From positions 62,001 through 126,000 of the forward strand of contig JANPIX010000013.1 in the NCBI GenBank assembly GCA_031425195.1: DNA of 64,000 bases. Direction: 5' to 3'. The first letter of the stretch is position 1; the number at the start of each line of letters is the position of its first letter. The DNA is from JANPIX01 sp031425195. GTDB lineage: Bacteria; Pseudomonadota; Alphaproteobacteria; Rhodobacterales; Rhodobacteraceae. The position numbers and the translations under genes are program-made. Below are positions 41,622 through 50,199 of this stretch, in pieces. The notes beneath the pieces are model-generated. The model did no database searches, was not told the DNA's origin, and saw only the letters and a list, made by a program, of their open reading frames with translations.

Positions 41622-42455
41622 ATGAAACGAAACAAGATGACCTTGGTTGGTGCTTCTGCTCTGGCGCTGTTGGTCGCGGGTCCGGTACTCGCACAAGACC
41701 GCATCGTCGGGATCGAGTCGCTCAATGACCGTATCGATGACATCGCGGAAGACGTGCAGGATGATCTGGAACGCAGCGATGACGAACTTCGCTTCGGCTA
41801 TCCTGAATATCAGCCCGGTCTGTCAGGCTCGGCCTCGGTCGGTTACAGCGGCCAGACAGGGAACAACGAACAGCAGGACATCACCGTCGGTGCCCGCCTG
41901 CGGTTTGCCCAAGGGCCGTTCGTGCAGAACATGGGCCTGGCGCTCGACTTTTCCGAAGATGACAACGCTGCGACGCAGGAAGATCTGTTTGCCGTCTACG
42001 AAGGCAACTACTACTTCAACGAAAACTTCTACGCCTTCATTCTGGGCCGTGTTGAACATGACGGCCTTGCCGATGCGGCATCCGAAACGCAAAACGACGG
42101 CTTTGTCGGCGTCGGCCCGGGTTTCCGGGTTATCAACAATCCCAATACGACCTGGCGGGTGCAGGCCGGCGTGGGGATCAGCTATCTTGAAGACGGACTT
42201 GGCGACAGCGACACCGAAACCGGTGTGATTGCATCGTCCCGGTTCTACCACGCGTTCAATGACAACATCTTTGTCACGAACGATACAGACGTGCTGAACT
42301 CGGATGCTGCGCTTCGCATCAACAACGATCTTGGCGTCAACTTCAAGATGTCTGACGCGTTTTCGACGCGGGTCAGCTATCTGACCGAATACAACGACAG
42401 CCGTGCCACCCGCAGCGACAACAAACTTGGCGTGTCGCTGGTCTACGGCTTCTGA
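41622..42455 (+). CDS. DUF481 outer-membrane beta-barrel-type protein
   Basis: 277 aa with a clear Sec signal peptide (MKRNKMTLVGASALALLVAG, cut near VLAQD). The mature protein begins with an acidic helix containing two Asp-Asp pairs, then alternating strands such as SGSASVGYSGQTGNN, VGVGPGFRVI and SYLTEYNDSR, and ends in GVSLVYGF. The terminal aromatic F is the usual outer-membrane barrel signal. This fits the DUF481 (YdiY-like) family of unknown function. The ATG at 41622 follows AAAGGGACGTGAC. A strong terminator follows. Confidence 0.85.
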   Translation: MKRNKMTLVGASALALLVAGPVLAQDRIVGIESLNDRIDDIAEDVQDDLERSDDELRFGYPEYQPGLSGSASVGYSGQTGNNEQQDITVGARLRFAQGPFVQNMGLALDFSEDDNAATQEDLFAVYEGNYYFNENFYAFILGRVEHDGLADAASETQNDGFVGVGPGFRVINNPNTTWRVQAGVGISYLEDGLGDSDTETGVIASSRFYHAFNDNIFVTNDTDVLNSDAALRINNDLGVNFKMSDAFSTRVSYLTEYNDSRATRSDNKLGVSLVYGF

Positions 42456-42485
42456 ATCCTGAAGACGATCCCTCTTTCTCATACT

Positions 42486-42516
42486 TGGGGCAGGGAAACC
42501 TGCCCCATTTTTCTTT
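42486..42516 (+). terminator. Rho-independent terminator after the DUF481 gene
   Basis: A 9-bp stem, TGGGGCAGG with CCTGCCCCA, around a GAAA loop, then TTTTTCTTTG. It begins 31 bases after the stop codon. Confidence 0.92.
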
Positions 42517-42685
42517 GTCACGCAGGCTGATCCGGGGAACCGCGTCACGTTCGTGCGGTTGGTTAACACCTGCTTTTGATGCGACCGGCGGATTCCCGTT
42601 GCGTCGGGGCCCTGTGACAAAATGGGGCTGGTGTTTTGTTTGAAGCGGCGTAGTCTTTCTTCAATCTTTGATCAGAAAGTTCATC

Positions 42686-42910
42686 ATGACTGGAAATCAC
42701 CTGTTCCCCCGCCTGACGCTGCTGTGCTGCATTCTGCTTGTCGCTGCAGTTGTTTCGTTCGGTGCCGAACTTAATGTGGCGGTCTGGCTGGCGTTGATGG
42801 CAGGGCTTGTCGGCGGTGCGCTGACAGTGACCGCAGCGATGGTGGCAGCACGCCCCCGGCCTGTGCCGGTTCGTGTCACCGCGACATCGGGACGTTCCCA
42901 GCGTCGGTAA
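42686..42910 (+). CDS. Small membrane protein, unknown
   Basis: 74 aa starting MTGNHLFPRLTLL. Two hydrophobic helices (LTLLCCILLVAAVVSF and AVWLALMAGLVGGALTVTAA) are joined by a short GAELN loop and followed by a basic tail rich in Pro and Arg (ARPRPVPVRVT). No family was recognised. The ribosome site is weak. It precedes another membrane gene on the same strand by 19 bases, and the two may be one unit. Confidence 0.55.
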   Translation: MTGNHLFPRLTLLCCILLVAAVVSFGAELNVAVWLALMAGLVGGALTVTAAMVAARPRPVPVRVTATSGRSQRR

Positions 42911-42929
42911 TCCTTGATGGAGGCCTGGG

Positions 42930-43250
42930 GTGCGTCGATTGCAGGTCAAATATCAACAGCTGATGTGCGCTGGCCATGCCGCGGGCATCGTCATCGTGTC
43001 AATCGCCCTGATCCTTGACCTGTCCCATTTCAGGGCACTGGTGTTTGGGTCACCCGATCCCCTTCCCGTCTTCTTTATGATCAGTGCGATTTTCGGCTCG
43101 GCTATCGCATGCGTCCGCTTTGGCTATGAGGTCGTCGAGCAGGCGATTGGCGACCGCAAGGCGCTGCGCGCGCGGCAAGCCCGGCTGGAAAATCCGTGGA
43201 CTGCCCCCGCAGAACGAAGACGCCTACCGGAAATCTGGGAACGGGATTAA
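42930..43250 (+). CDS. Membrane protein of unknown function, 106 aa
   Basis: GTG start preceded by GATGGAGGCCTGGG. Two predicted helices lie at about residues 12-32 (CAGHAAGIVIVSIALILDL) and 47-67 (PVFFMISAIFGSAIACVRF), followed by a charged, probably cytoplasmic C-terminus with RQARLENPWTAPAERRRLP. No family or motif was recognised. It ends at a convergent 208-base region that may encode a structured RNA. Confidence 0.6.
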   Translation: MRRLQVKYQQLMCAGHAAGIVIVSIALILDLSHFRALVFGSPDPLPVFFMISAIFGSAIACVRFGYEVVEQAIGDRKALRARQARLENPWTAPAERRRLPEIWERD

Positions 43251-43252
43251 GT

Positions 43253-43412
43253 GGCGGGCCCGCAGCAGCCGTGAAGGCGTGAATTTCCCGAGAGCCTGAG
43301 TGTTCAGGTTGGTCGCCAGATACCAAGGCCAGGGCCTTGGCAGAGCCAGCTCCCTCGGAGATGCTTATCGGCCACTGGAAAAGGGCCAAGCACGAGAGGA
43401 GCAGAACCCGCC
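43253..43412. ncRNA. Candidate structured RNA in a gene-free convergent region
   Basis: The 208 bases between the stop of the 106-aa protein and the stop of the methyltransferase gene have no recognised gene. Nested complementary arms suggest a roughly 160-nt fold: GGCGGG (43253-43258) with CCCGCC (43407-43412); CCGAG (43288-43292) with CTCGG (43354-43358); hairpin CCTGA-GTGT-TCAGG (43295-43308); and hairpin CCAAGGCC-AG-GGCCTTGG (43323-43340). Size and a long interrupted stem recall 6S RNA, but I cannot confirm identity, strand or expression. Tail-to-tail terminators are the simpler alternative. Confidence 0.3.
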
Positions 43413-43458
43413 AATCCGGAATATAGGCGCGCCCCCCGTGCAAAGCAAGCGTGCTGGC

Positions 43459-44220
43459 CTAACGACCGACAACCGTGAGCATTGTGCTGCGCTTTTTTGC
43501 AAACTGCGCCAAAAGGAACATCAACACGGTGACACCCATGACCCAGTGCCACGCCGCGCTCATCTTCTCTTGTTCCGGGCCAATGTGGTGAAAGCCCAGT
43601 TCCATCAGATAAAGCGCCACAACCGCGCCCAGAACCGAGGCCTGTTCCCGGCGAATAACCGAACGCAGGCTGAACGGCATCGACGGCGCGACAAAACCCG
43701 TCACGCGCGGGATGAAGGCAGGCGTCCGCGCCGCCCAGTCGGTATAAGGCGCCCCGAATTTTTCGGCCAGAAAGGATTCCTCTGCCGAAATGATGCGTTC
43801 GTAATAGGGCAGCAGAACAAGCGCCAGGATGACGGCAAGTGCAAGGTTCTGCGAAAACAGCGCCAGCCCGACATACATCAGACAATTCCCAAGATAGAGC
43901 GGATTGCGCACCACCGAATACAGGCCTGACGTGTTCAAGACTTCGGCCACCTGCCCATGCGTGTTGCGCCCCGATGTGCCACGCGGCACAAACCCGACAG
44001 TTGCGATGCGGATGCCTTCGCCCAAAACCATCATGCCGATGGCGAACCATTCAAAGGCCTCGCCCATCGTATCGCCCCAGATCTTTTCCAGAACTTCGCC
44101 CTGAAACGCCGCATAGACAAAAAACGGCAAAAAGGCGAACAGCACATAACTGCGCCACCGAAACAGGTGTTTGCCCGACTGGCTCATATGGTCACGGATC
44201 AACATTGGGCAACTCTCCAT
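43459..44220 (-). CDS. Isoprenylcysteine methyltransferase-like membrane protein
   Basis: 253-aa polytopic protein of the ICMT/PEMT-like methyltransferase group. The conserved part near the middle, GLYSVVRNPLYLGNCLMYVG, is followed by a hydrophobic segment and YERIISAEESFLAEKFGAPY, the usual SAM-binding C-terminal pattern (RNP-x-Y-x-G and E-x-x-x-x-F-G-x-x-Y). Bacterial members methylate diverse small or lipid substrates; the substrate here is unknown. An additional C-terminal hydrophobic region of about 80 residues extends past the core. The ATG at 44220 follows AGGAGG. It is divergent from mmcB. Confidence 0.82.
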   Translation of the reverse strand: MESCPMLIRDHMSQSGKHLFRWRSYVLFAFLPFFVYAAFQGEVLEKIWGDTMGEAFEWFAIGMMVLGEGIRIATVGFVPRGTSGRNTHGQVAEVLNTSGLYSVVRNPLYLGNCLMYVGLALFSQNLALAVILALVLLPYYERIISAEESFLAEKFGAPYTDWAARTPAFIPRVTGFVAPSMPFSLRSVIRREQASVLGAVVALYLMELGFHHIGPEQEKMSAAWHWVMGVTVLMFLLAQFAKKRSTMLTVVGR

Positions 44221-44334
44221 TCGTTCCTCCTTTCTGGTGAACCTGTGCGGCATGTGCGTCAAGCGGCGTGACTGTCGCAGGGACCTTTGTCTGTATGGCT
44301 TGCCTGATGTTCACCTTTGGTTCATATTTCAGTG

Positions 44335-44808
44335 ATGGATATGTTCGACACACCATCAGCCGCGTTGCAGGTCTTGCCCGCCATGCCGGGCCAGCGACTG
44401 GCGCGCGGCGTCGCGCGGGCGCTGCGCGCGCTCGACTTCGTGACAGTGGAAGAGCTGGTGCCCGCTCCCGGTCTGCGGGTCGACGTGATGGCGCTGGGCC
44501 CCAAGGGTGAGGTGTGGATCATCGAATGCAAATCAGGCCGCACCGATTATCTGACCGACCAGAAGTGGCAGGGCTATCTGGAGTGGAGTGATCGGTTCTT
44601 CTGGGCCGTCGACGCCGATTTCCCCACCGATCTTCTGCCCGACGGAACCGGGCTGATGCTGGCCGATGCTTATGACGCCGAGATCATCCGCATGGGGCCG
44701 CTGACGCCGCTTGCCCCGGCACGGCGCAAGGTCATGGTGCAGAAATTTGCGCGTCACGCAGCAGTCCGCCTGCATCAACTGCGCGATCCCGGAGCAGCGG
44801 GATTTTAA
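44335..44808 (+). CDS. mmcB: MmcB-family DNA repair nuclease-like protein
   Basis: 157-aa protein with a PD-(D/E)xK nuclease-like core: D in RVDVMALGPKGEVWIIECKS, with E and K of ECK. This matches the MmcB family, which in Caulobacter is linked to ImuB-dependent mutagenesis and DNA repair. The N-terminus is uncertain, with ATGs at 44335 and 44341 and no strong ribosome site. The stop shares bases with the stop of the convergent gene (TTAA). No LexA box was identified upstream. Confidence 0.8.
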   Translation: MDMFDTPSAALQVLPAMPGQRLARGVARALRALDFVTVEELVPAPGLRVDVMALGPKGEVWIIECKSGRTDYLTDQKWQGYLEWSDRFFWAVDADFPTDLLPDGTGLMLADAYDAEIIRMGPLTPLAPARRKVMVQKFARHAAVRLHQLRDPGAAGF

Positions 44809-45014
44809 CGGCGCTTGCCCTTTGGCGCACCCATGCCACGTGCCACTTCGGCGGCGGCGCGCAGTTCTTCGGCAATCTCGTCGGCTTCTTCCGGGTCGAA
44901 ATCAAGCGGCAGGTCAACCCCGCCATCTGCCGCGATGTAGATGCGAACCATACCTTGATCAGTCGGCCCGATCTGGATATTCGCCGCAACTTCGCTTTGT
45001 TTGTCGATACCCAT
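44805..45014 (-). CDS. Small acidic protein, DUF6324-like
   Basis: 69 aa beginning MGIDKQSEVAANIQIGPTDQ, with VRIYIAADGGVDLPLDFDP and EEADEIAEELRAAAEVARGM, and a basic end. It resembles small Rhodobacterales proteins that I associate with DUF6324; function unknown. The frame extends upstream to 45149 but only the part from 45014 has the family look. The ribosome site is poor. Confidence 0.6.
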   Translation of the reverse strand: MGIDKQSEVAANIQIGPTDQGMVRIYIAADGGVDLPLDFDPEEADEIAEELRAAAEVARGMGAPKGKRR

Positions 45015-45182
45015 GTTCCGCGTCCCGAATGGTGTCCATTTCGGGTAGCGCGGATCGCGCCATGTGACAAGGCGGTTGTCGCAGGCTGGGCGATTGCTGG
45101 CCGGACCGGGGCAGAAATCTGAAATTCCCTGCCCCGAACTGCCTTGCAATCGGACCCAAGCAGGTCTAAATCCCCCGCAGGC

Positions 45183-45259
45183 GCCGCCTTAGCTCAGTTG
45201 GTTAGAGCACTAGATTGTGGATCTAGGGGTCCCCCGTTCGAGCCGGGGAGGTGGTACCA
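45183..45259 (+). tRNA. tRNA-His (anticodon GTG)
   Basis: Full cloverleaf. The acceptor arm GCCGCCT pairs with AGGTGGT (two G-T pairs), the D arm is GCTC/GAGC, the anticodon stem is CTAGA/TCTAG with loop TTGTGGA, and the T arm is CCCCG/CGGGG with TTCGAGC. The anticodon GTG reads His. The base before position 1 is C, so no G-1 is encoded, and the discriminator is A73, followed by encoded CCA. This is the alphaproteobacterial form of tRNA-His, unlike the G-1:C73 of most bacteria. Confidence 0.96.
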
Positions 45260-45388
45260 TCCCTCCTTTCTTGGCAGTTCAGTCTCACCCCCTTGCGGCG
45301 GGTTTATGCCTTTGCTGTTTCTGCCAGATTGCACGATCAGGTTCGATGTGCTGCATTGATGCGGTAATCTGGTCTGGTGGGGGCACTT

Positions 45389-46648
45389 ATGACTGCAAAT
45401 CTGTCATCTTTGATTGAAGCGATGAAGGCTGATCGGGGGCTGAAGGCCGACAATCCCGCGTTACAGATCCAGAAGGGTCTGGCAGCCGCGAACACACTGA
45501 ACGATGTGCTGCTTCAGATGATCGCACTGACCGCCGCAAACGACGATGGCCGGATCGATGCTGGCGACATGAAGGCGATATCCGTAGCGATCTTTGATGA
45601 AGACAACGCCGTCCTGCGGACCCGGTTTCTGGACGGGCACGGGAATGATGCAGGACGAACGACCGGCTTTCATCACATCCAGAACGACGGTGGCACGCTT
45701 GTTTTTCAGGGGCACGCCTTCATTGATACCGTGGCCGACGCGATCTACCATTTCGGTTTCGAGATCAGGAACGGCCGCTATTACAACGAAGACGGTAATG
45801 ACAACGAAACAGCGGTCGATGTGGCCGGATGGCTCAATTACTTCCTGAATGGTGTCAACATCATCTATGGCTCGGATGGTAACGACGAACTCGGCAGCGG
45901 TGCTTACAGCGACTATTTCGCCAAGGCGCGCAGCGAGACGTTCATGGCTGGCGATGGGCGCGACAAGATCTGGGCAGATATCGGCAATGACAAGGTTTGG
46001 GCCGGGCAGGGCAATGACATGTCCGGGGGCGGCAAAGGCCATGACAGGATGTATGGCGAAGCGGGGCAGGATACGCTGTGGGGCGATCAAGGCAATGACC
46101 GGATGTTCGGCGGATCGGGCGACGACATTCTGGGCGGCGGTGACGGCAATGACGCTATGCACGGCGACGATGACCACGACGTTCTGTATGGCGACGTCGG
46201 CTATGACCGGCTGTTCGGGGGCGAAGGGCGCGACGAACTGTCAGGCAGTATTGGAAATGACAAGCTGTTCGGCGACGGTGGCAGCGACAAACTTTATGGC
46301 GGCGAAGGGGCTGACCGTCTGAACGGCGGGGCGGGGGCCGATCACATCTACCTTTGGGAAGAAGGCAAGTCTGCCGACACAATTGTCTTTGCGCCGGGCG
46401 ATGCCGGGGGCTCAGCCGGTGGCGCTGATACCGTGGAAGGTTTTGATACGGTCCGCGACAAGATCGATATGACAGCCTTTGGCGACATGAGTTTTCGCGG
46501 CACCGATTTCGCGGGCAATGGGGCCGCGTCCTGCCGGTTTGCCGACGGCTGGCTGTTGATCGACGCCGATGGTGACAGGCTCACCGACATGCGGGTGGAA
46601 TTCACCTATGTCAGTGACCTGCGCGCCAGCGATTTCATCTTTGCCTGA
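45389..46648 (+). CDS. RTX calcium-binding repeat protein
   Basis: 419 aa, probably secreted by a type I system. Residues 1-150 are a non-repeated domain with an EF-hand-like DDGRIDAGDMKAI. Residues 160-325 carry about fifteen RTX nonapeptides of the GGxGxDxux type, for example GGSGDDILGGGDGNDAMHG. The end has the usual post-RTX segment GADTVEGFDTVRDKIDM and finishes RASDFIFA, the hydrophobic C-terminal secretion-signal type. No catalytic domain and no ABC transporter genes are nearby. The ATG at 45389 follows GGTGGGGGC. It could be an adhesin or surface protein. Confidence 0.88.
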   Translation: MTANLSSLIEAMKADRGLKADNPALQIQKGLAAANTLNDVLLQMIALTAANDDGRIDAGDMKAISVAIFDEDNAVLRTRFLDGHGNDAGRTTGFHHIQNDGGTLVFQGHAFIDTVADAIYHFGFEIRNGRYYNEDGNDNETAVDVAGWLNYFLNGVNIIYGSDGNDELGSGAYSDYFAKARSETFMAGDGRDKIWADIGNDKVWAGQGNDMSGGGKGHDRMYGEAGQDTLWGDQGNDRMFGGSGDDILGGGDGNDAMHGDDDHDVLYGDVGYDRLFGGEGRDELSGSIGNDKLFGDGGSDKLYGGEGADRLNGGAGADHIYLWEEGKSADTIVFAPGDAGGSAGGADTVEGFDTVRDKIDMTAFGDMSFRGTDFAGNGAASCRFADGWLLIDADGDRLTDMRVEFTYVSDLRASDFIFA

Positions 46649-46654
46649 CGGCGA

Positions 46655-48076
46655 TCAGGCCGCCGATCCCCCCACTGTCAGGCCGCCGATCAAAAGCGTC
46701 GGCTGACCCACGCCCACCGGAACCCACTGTCCCGCCTTGCCGCAATTGCCGATTCCGGGGTCAAGCGCCATGTCGTTGCCGATGCCACGGATATGCTTCA
46801 ACGCCGTGGCCCCGTCGCCGATCAGCGTGGCGCCCTTGACCGGGGCACCCACCTTGCCGTTTTGCACACGGTAGGCTTCGGTGCAGGAAAACACGAACTT
46901 GCCGTTCGTGATGTCAACCTGACCCCCGCCAAAGCCAACGGCATAAATGCCGTCCTTCAAACCTGCCAGCATACCCGCCGGATCATCAGACCCACCCAGC
47001 ATGTAGGTGTTGGTCATGCGCGGCATCGGAATATGCGCGAAACTTTCGCGCCGCCCATTCCCGGTGGCCGCAACGCCCATCAGGCGCGCATTTTGCCGGT
47101 CCTGCATATAGCCAACCAGCACACCATCCTCGATCAGCACGTTCTTGGCGGATGGCGTGCCTTCGTCGTCCACACTGATCGACCCGCGCCGATCAGGGAT
47201 CGTGCCATCGTCCAGCACGGTCACCCCCTTTGACGCGATGCGCTCGCCCATCAACCCGGCAAAGGCCGAGGTTTTCTTGCGATTGAAGTCGCCTTCAAGG
47301 CCATGGCCAATCGCCTCGTGCAGCAGGATGCCGGGCCAGCCCGGCCCCAACAGAACATCCATCGTGCCTGCCGGGGCAGGGACTGCCTCAAGGTTCACAA
47401 GGGCGATGCGCAGCGCCTCGCGCGCCGCGGCCTGCCAGTGCGCGGGTTCGATGACCTGCGCCAGCCCGTACCGCCCCCCGGCACCTGTCCCGCCACTTTC
47501 GCGACGGCCGGACTGTTCGACGATCACCCCGATGTTCAACCGCGCCATCGGCCGCGTGTCAGACAGGCGCAACCCTTCCGGGCGCAGGATCTCAACCTCT
47601 TGCAGCCCGGCACTGATGGTCACGGATACCTGCACCACCCGCGGGTCAAGGGCGCGCGCATAGGCGTCGATTTCCCGCAGAACGTCGATCTTCGCGGCAA
47701 AGGTGGCATCGGCCATCGGGTCTGCGCTGGTGTAAAGCTGCACATTGGTGCCACGCGGGGGCGGGGCAAGCACACCGCCGCCATCGCCCACGGCAAGGCG
47801 CGCCGTCTGCGCTGCACGGCGCAGCGCGTGGATCGAGATTTCGGTCGCATGGGCATAGCCCGCCACTTCACCCTTCACGGCCCGCAGTCCAAACCCTTCG
47901 GACGCATCATAACTGGCTGTCTTGATACGCCCGTCATCCAGAACCAGTGCCTCGGAACGGCGACGCTCCAGAAACAATTCGCCATCCTCCGCCCCGGACA
48001 GCGCCGCGCGCAATGTGGACAAAGCCTCGTTCTCATCCAGATGGGTCTGAAACGGGCGAAACGGCGCATCGGTCAT
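46655..48076 (-). CDS. tldD: Metalloprotease TldD
   Basis: 473-aa member of the TldD/PmbA (U62) family, which together degrade unfolded peptides and mature some modified peptides. The zinc motif HEAIGHGLEGDF (HExxxH) is present, with FSCTEAYRVQNGK and the C-terminal IGNCGKAGQWVPVGVGQPT. The partner TldE/PmbA is not in the window. The frame extends to 48217 but the ATG at 48076, after AAAGGA, gives the normal length. It is divergent from ctaC, sharing 190 bases of control region. Confidence 0.94.
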   Translation of the reverse strand: MTDAPFRPFQTHLDENEALSTLRAALSGAEDGELFLERRRSEALVLDDGRIKTASYDASEGFGLRAVKGEVAGYAHATEISIHALRRAAQTARLAVGDGGGVLAPPPRGTNVQLYTSADPMADATFAAKIDVLREIDAYARALDPRVVQVSVTISAGLQEVEILRPEGLRLSDTRPMARLNIGVIVEQSGRRESGGTGAGGRYGLAQVIEPAHWQAAAREALRIALVNLEAVPAPAGTMDVLLGPGWPGILLHEAIGHGLEGDFNRKKTSAFAGLMGERIASKGVTVLDDGTIPDRRGSISVDDEGTPSAKNVLIEDGVLVGYMQDRQNARLMGVAATGNGRRESFAHIPMPRMTNTYMLGGSDDPAGMLAGLKDGIYAVGFGGGQVDITNGKFVFSCTEAYRVQNGKVGAPVKGATLIGDGATALKHIRGIGNDMALDPGIGNCGKAGQWVPVGVGQPTLLIGGLTVGGSAA

Positions 48077-48266
48077 CTTTTGGTCCTTTGGTCGGAAGAA
48101 GCGGGTGTTTTGACCCTGGCGGCGAATTTGCCGCAACTCTTTGTCTTGTCGTAGCCAACCTAATATGGTTTCAACAGCGGCAGAAACAACGGGATTCTGC
48201 GATCCGATCAGGATCATGGGGTCCTTCGGCGGCCATCAATGGTCGCAAGCCAGACAGGATAGCCAA

Positions 48267-49196
48267 ATGACCAATATTCGCCAGCTTTTCGGCCTTTCCA
48301 GCGCCATCGGTGCTGTGTTCGCGGCGGGCTCCGCCTGGGCGCAGGATCTGCCGATCATCGGGCGTCCGATTGACGGGGCCATCGGCTTTCAACCTGCCAG
48401 CACCAAGATCGCGGTCGACTCGCAATGGCTTGATCATTTCGTCCTGATCATCATCGCGGTCATCACTGTCTTCGTGACCGGCCTGCTGATCTACTGCATC
48501 GTGCGTTTCAATCAGCGCAACAATCCGAAACCCGCGTTCTTCACGCACAATTCACCGCTTGAAATTGCATGGACGGCTGTGCCGATCGTCATTCTGGTGG
48601 TGATCGGCGCGTTTTCCTTGCCGGTTCTGTTCGAACAGCAGGAAATCCCCGAGGCGGACGTGACGATCAAGGTTACCGGCAACCAGTGGTACTGGTCGTA
48701 TGAATACGTCGACGACGGCGTGACTGAAGACGCATCGCTGATCGCCTTCGACAGCTACATGATCGGCGCGCCAGCCACCGGCGGTGACAACCGCCTGACG
48801 CCTGCCGTGGAAGCCCAGCTCGTCGAAGCAGGCTACAGCCGCGATGAATTCCTGCTGGCCACGGATACCGCTGTCGTGATCCCGGTTGGCAAGACCATCG
48901 TGATGCAGGTGACGGGCGCAGACGTGATCCATTCGTGGAAAATCCCGGCCTTTGGCGTGATGCAGGATGCGGTGCCCGGTCGTCTGGCGCATCTTTGGTT
49001 CACCGCTGACCGCGAAGGCATTTTCTTTGGCCAGTGCTCTGAACTTTGCGGCAACTTGCATGCTTATATGCCGGTCACCGTGAAAGTGGTGTCCCAACCG
49101 GTGTACGAAGCGTGGCTGACAAGCGCCAAGGCGGGCAATGTGCTGTTGTCGTCCAACGCGGCCACATCAAACCTGACGGTTGCGGCGGCCGACTGA
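48267..49196 (+). CDS. ctaC: Cytochrome c oxidase subunit II
   Basis: 309 aa. A signal peptide (GLSSAIGAVFAAGSAWAQD) is followed by two membrane helices and a periplasmic cupredoxin domain. The CuA site is complete: VIHSWKIPAFGV supplies the His, and GQCSELCGNLHAYMP supplies two Cys, Glu, His and Met. WYWSYEY is the aromatic electron-entry patch. A loop with ASLIAFDSYMIG is longer than in E. coli-type quinol oxidases. It accepts electrons from cytochrome c for the aa3-type oxidase. The ATG at 48267 follows ACAGGAT. Subunit I is not in this operon. Confidence 0.97.
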   Translation: MTNIRQLFGLSSAIGAVFAAGSAWAQDLPIIGRPIDGAIGFQPASTKIAVDSQWLDHFVLIIIAVITVFVTGLLIYCIVRFNQRNNPKPAFFTHNSPLEIAWTAVPIVILVVIGAFSLPVLFEQQEIPEADVTIKVTGNQWYWSYEYVDDGVTEDASLIAFDSYMIGAPATGGDNRLTPAVEAQLVEAGYSRDEFLLATDTAVVIPVGKTIVMQVTGADVIHSWKIPAFGVMQDAVPGRLAHLWFTADREGIFFGQCSELCGNLHAYMPVTVKVVSQPVYEAWLTSAKAGNVLLSSNAATSNLTVAAAD

Positions 49197-49266
49197 CCGC
49201 AACCACCGCCTCCCAAGGCACCCGCGCCGGTCGTTTCGGGTCGGCGCGAATCCAAGGAACAAGAGA

Positions 49267-50199
49267 ATGAGCGATGCGCAAGCCATGGAACAGACGGGCG
49301 AAGCGGGGTTTGGCGATTTTGTAGCCCTGCTTAAACCCCGTGTGATGTCGCTTGTCGTCTTTACGGCTTTTGTCGGGCTTGTGGTGGCTCCGGTTGCCGT
49401 CAATCCGGTTGTCGGCCTTGCGGCCATCGTGTTCATCGCACTTGGGGCAGGGGCCTCGGGTGCGCTCAACATGTGGTGGGACGCTGATATCGACGCCATC
49501 ATGCGGCGCACCCAATCCCGTCCCGTCGCCTCAGGCCGCATTGCGCCGGGTGAGGCTTTGGGTTTTGGCATGGGCCTGTCGGGCATCTCAATTGTCATGC
49601 TCGCACTCGCCACGAATTTCATGGCGGCGGGGCTGCTCGCCTTTACCATCTTCTTCTATGCCGTCGTCTATTCCATGTGGCTGAAACGGGCCACGCCGCA
49701 GAACATCGTGATCGGTGGCGCGGCAGGTGCGTTTCCCCCGATGATCGGCTGGGTCGTCGCCACCGGCGGCGTGTCGGTCGAGGCGGTGATGATGTTCCTT
49801 GTCATCTTTGTGTGGACCCCGCCGCACTTTTGGGCGCTCGCCCTGTTCATGAAGGACGATTATTCCAAGGCCGGTGTGCCCATGCTTACGGTGACGCATG
49901 GCCGTCGCGCCACGCGGGCTCACATCCTCGCCTACACCCTCGCATTGATCCCCGTCGCCGTCGGATGTGCCTTCACGTCAATCGGCGGGCCGTTCACGCT
50001 GGCCGCCATGGTCGCGCTGAATGCGATTTTCCTCTGGGGGGCCGTGCGGATCTGGCGCCGGGATGAGGCGGTGGCCGAGGCGGACAAATATGCCGTCGAG
50101 AAATGGTTCTTCCGCTATTCCCTGTCCTACATGTTCCTGACCTTCGGCGCATTTCTGGTCGAAGCCGGGCTCAAGGCTTATGGCGTGGGGGGCTGGTGA
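49267..50199 (+). CDS. ctaB: Protoheme IX farnesyltransferase
   Basis: 310-aa UbiA-family membrane enzyme that makes haem O from haem B for the oxidase. About nine helices. The first prenyl-diphosphate motif is NMWWDADIDAIMRRTQSRP (with the Asp pair), and the second region is YSMWLKRATPQNIVIGGAAG. The start at 49267 follows AAGAGA. The stop overlaps the next small gene (TGATG). The haem O product is used by the oxidase or turned to haem A by CtaA, which is not in the window. Confidence 0.96.
   Translation: MSDAQAMEQTGEAGFGDFVALLKPRVMSLVVFTAFVGLVVAPVAVNPVVGLAAIVFIALGAGASGALNMWWDADIDAIMRRTQSRPVASGRIAPGEALGFGMGLSGISIVMLALATNFMAAGLLAFTIFFYAVVYSMWLKRATPQNIVIGGAAGAFPPMIGWVVATGGVSVEAVMMFLVIFVWTPPHFWALALFMKDDYSKAGVPMLTVTHGRRATRAHILAYTLALIPVAVGCAFTSIGGPFTLAAMVALNAIFLWGAVRIWRRDEAVAEADKYAVEKWFFRYSLSYMFLTFGAFLVEAGLKAYGVGGW

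Noticed and set aside
44317..44340. TTG start for mmcB at 44317
   Set aside because: No ribosome site and a less family-like beginning; ATG at 44335 or 44341 preferred.
45900..46350. DNA tandem repeats or CRISPR-like array
   Set aside because: The repetition is at protein level (RTX nonapeptides) with diverged DNA and no spacers.
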